Source: Candidatus Latescibacterota bacterium
Lineage (GTDB): Bacteria > Latescibacterota > UBA2968
Reading direction: 5' to 3'
DNA: 64,000 nucleotides
NCBI GenBank assembly: GCA_022824945.1
Contig: JAJDYX010000015.1
Span: 124,001 to 188,000 of the forward strand
The notes beneath the pieces were generated by a model. The model searched no databases, had not been told where the DNA came from, and saw nothing but the letters and a program-made list of their open reading frames with translations. The position numbers and the translations under genes were made by a program. Shown piece after piece: positions 62,754 through 64,000 of this stretch (positions within the stretch are counted from its first letter, which is position 1; every line of letters starts with the position of its first letter).

Positions 62754-63428
62754 ATGCAGCCCCACCAGGCGAGCAACCAGCACCGCCAGATAGGTTTGTC
62801 CCCAAACAGCTTCCAAAACAGCCAGATTTTTCGCCATCCGGCTCACAGGCGTTATATCTCCATAGCCCAGGGTGGTGATTGTAACAAAAGAAAAATAAAT
62901 TAGATCTGAAAACTTACCCAGGACATGATCCGAAAACAAAATCGCATCTGGATTAAATAATAACAGAGTTTCATAAAAAAATGCCCACAACAAGCCACTC
63001 AAAAAATAAACGGCTATCCCCCCCTGGATGGTATCTGCTGTGACCGTCGTCTCAGAGAAAATCCGGTGCAAAAAGACCAGAAGGCATATCCCGTAAAACA
63101 GTTTATAAACACCCGCCTCTGCCATCTCAAGCACTCTGGATATTTCCTCAGACAGATCAATAGCCTCGACAATTATATGAAAACCAAATCCCAGAAACCC
63201 GAGCATCAAACACAACGCCAGTAGCCCCCTATGAAGGCTCAAAGTCCAGAGCACCGCGGCCATAATCGGTAAAAAAAGAAACGGTATAAAATAATGCTCT
63301 TCCTCGCGCTCAAACAACGGCATTGTAAAAAAAAGAAACACCACTGAAAGGGTGAGAACGGTGTATTTGTAGCTCGAAAAGCGCTCCCAGAATTTCAAAT
63401 CTGGACCTTTACTATTTAATCTCTCCAC
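62727..63428 (-). CDS. Two-pore-helix potassium channel (Ion_trans_2) with extra TM segments
   Basis: A 233-residue membrane protein with about six hydrophobic segments. The last two flank a pore loop with the potassium selectivity filter TLGYGD (186-191, in SFVTITTLGYGD). There is no S4 arginine ladder and no RCK domain. GTG 63428 has GGAGG six bases upstream. The 3' end overlaps ppk tail to tail. It adds a further ion channel to a window already rich in them. Confidence 0.88.
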   Translation of the reverse strand: MERLNSKGPDLKFWERFSSYKYTVLTLSVVFLFFTMPLFEREEEHYFIPFLFLPIMAAVLWTLSLHRGLLALCLMLGFLGFGFHIIVEAIDLSEEISRVLEMAEAGVYKLFYGICLLVFLHRIFSETTVTADTIQGGIAVYFLSGLLWAFFYETLLLFNPDAILFSDHVLGKFSDLIYFSFVTITTLGYGDITPVSRMAKNLAVLEAVWGQTYLAVLVARLVGLHLSSSGRFD

Positions 63429-63449
63429 GCCGGTCCTCCATTGTTCCGC

Positions 63450-64000
63450 TCACTTCGTCACGCGCCTGTACCAGTTTTGCAACACACCGTACAAATGCGC
63501 TTGTTTCTCGTTATAATTGGGATCGTTCAGTAGATTATTCATCTCGTAGGGATCATTTTCCAAATCGAACAGATGTATTGCCTCAAAACCCTCTTTCTGA
63601 ACCACCAGCTTAAACGCGCCTTCGCGCACCATACACCAGGGCTGCATCTCTGAAAACACCGGTCGGTCTAAGGTCTGAGAAGGATCGCTCATCAGAGGCG
63701 CAAAACTATCGCCCTCAACCGAAGATTCAGGGGATTCTCCCGCATAATCTACACAAGTCGCAAAAAAATCCACACCAGACACCAGATCATCCACCACCGC
63801 GCCTGCCGCGCCCCCCGGTGCGCGGACAATCAGGGGAATGCGACTCGACTCCTCCCAGGCCTTACCCTTATTTATCTCTCCGTGACTACCCTGCAAATCC
63901 CCGTGATCCGACGTAAACATCACCACCGTATTATCCCGCAACCCCATGCGATCCAGCGCATCCATCATCCTCCCCACATTTGCATCCAACTGCGTCACCA
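63450..64000 (-). CDS. Sulfatase, C-terminal part only (start outside window)
   Basis: The frame is open to the window edge, so the N-terminal part with the formylglycine site is missing. The visible 183 residues contain TQLDANVGRMMDALDRMG and VMFTSDHGDLQGSHG, the central metal-binding DH pair of type I sulfatases, then SRIPLIVRAPG and the late LFDLENDPYEMNNL motif. It ends 21 bases before the GTG of the potassium channel gene on the same strand, so they may be co-transcribed. The substrate cannot be inferred. Confidence 0.92.
   Translation of the reverse strand, partial: VTQLDANVGRMMDALDRMGLRDNTVVMFTSDHGDLQGSHGEINKGKAWEESSRIPLIVRAPGGAAGAVVDDLVSGVDFFATCVDYAGESPESSVEGDSFAPLMSDPSQTLDRPVFSEMQPWCMVREGAFKLVVQKEGFEAIHLFDLENDPYEMNNLLNDPNYNEKQAHLYGVLQNWYRRVTK

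Overview
The window looks like a chromosome segment from a Gram-negative, probably marine or sediment, uncultured bacterium of the FCB/Latescibacterota-like kind. That placement is inference. It rests on sulfatases at both edges, TonB-dependent receptors with carboxypeptidase-regulatory-like N-termini, a PorV-like outer-membrane protein beside a large protein with a FlgD-like C-terminal sorting domain, a DUF3078-like barrel, an eukaryote-like IleRS and moderate GC. Both edge sulfatases are cut by the window ends. I saw no rRNA, tRNA, CRISPR array or insertion sequence.

Layout. 1-12.1 kb (+): a sulfatase, a membrane protein, a sugar-isomerase-like TIM barrel, then argG and argH. Between argG and argH sits a three-gene insert (4067-6370) with an SMC/ABC-type ATPase and an overlapping TOPRIM/DUF4276-like gene, resembling split OLD or PARIS-type defence pairs. 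A string of envelope genes follows, including a gamma-carbonic anhydrase-like protein and a CXXCH outer-membrane protein. 12.1-19.3 kb (-): ileS (eukaryote-like type), a previously easy-to-miss 45-aa gene with its own promoter, RBS and terminator, an ATP/ADP-translocase-like transporter, and a 5'-nucleotidase-like protein fused to an outer-membrane barrel.

19.4-33.9 kb is the most unusual part. An orphan NtrC-type regulator is divergent from an MscS-family channel gene that has a textbook sigma-54 promoter and palindromic upstream sites. After a rimB-rimK-aspartoacylase operon comes a five-gene channel cluster (25420-32718): a voltage-sensor-domain protein fused to a P-loop NTPase, three MscS-like proteins and a CASTOR/POLLUX-type RCK channel. 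It ends convergently against a PspA gene that has a second perfect sigma-54 promoter. Together this reads as a membrane tension, voltage and stress module.

33.9-41.1 kb (-): a TonB receptor, a large secreted protein and a PorV-like protein. 41.2-44.9 kb (-): NUDIX, MoxR ATPase, CoxE-like VWA protein and XdhC, a molybdo-enzyme maturation set without its enzyme. 45.1-59.0 kb is a phosphate-acquisition region: pstSCAB-phoU, a phosphate-porin-like protein, a TonB receptor and a secreted protein with a tandem 405-residue duplication. Three or four promoters carry arrays of 11-bp-spaced TGTNACA units that look like Pho boxes. 59.1-64 kb: a lipoprotein, a transglutaminase-like protein, polyphosphate kinase, a two-TM-pore K+ channel overlapping it tail to tail, and the second sulfatase.

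Repeats: a REP-like hairpin occurs in three intergenic regions (6.4, 15.4 and 25.3 kb), and two homologous terminators close the two channel modules.
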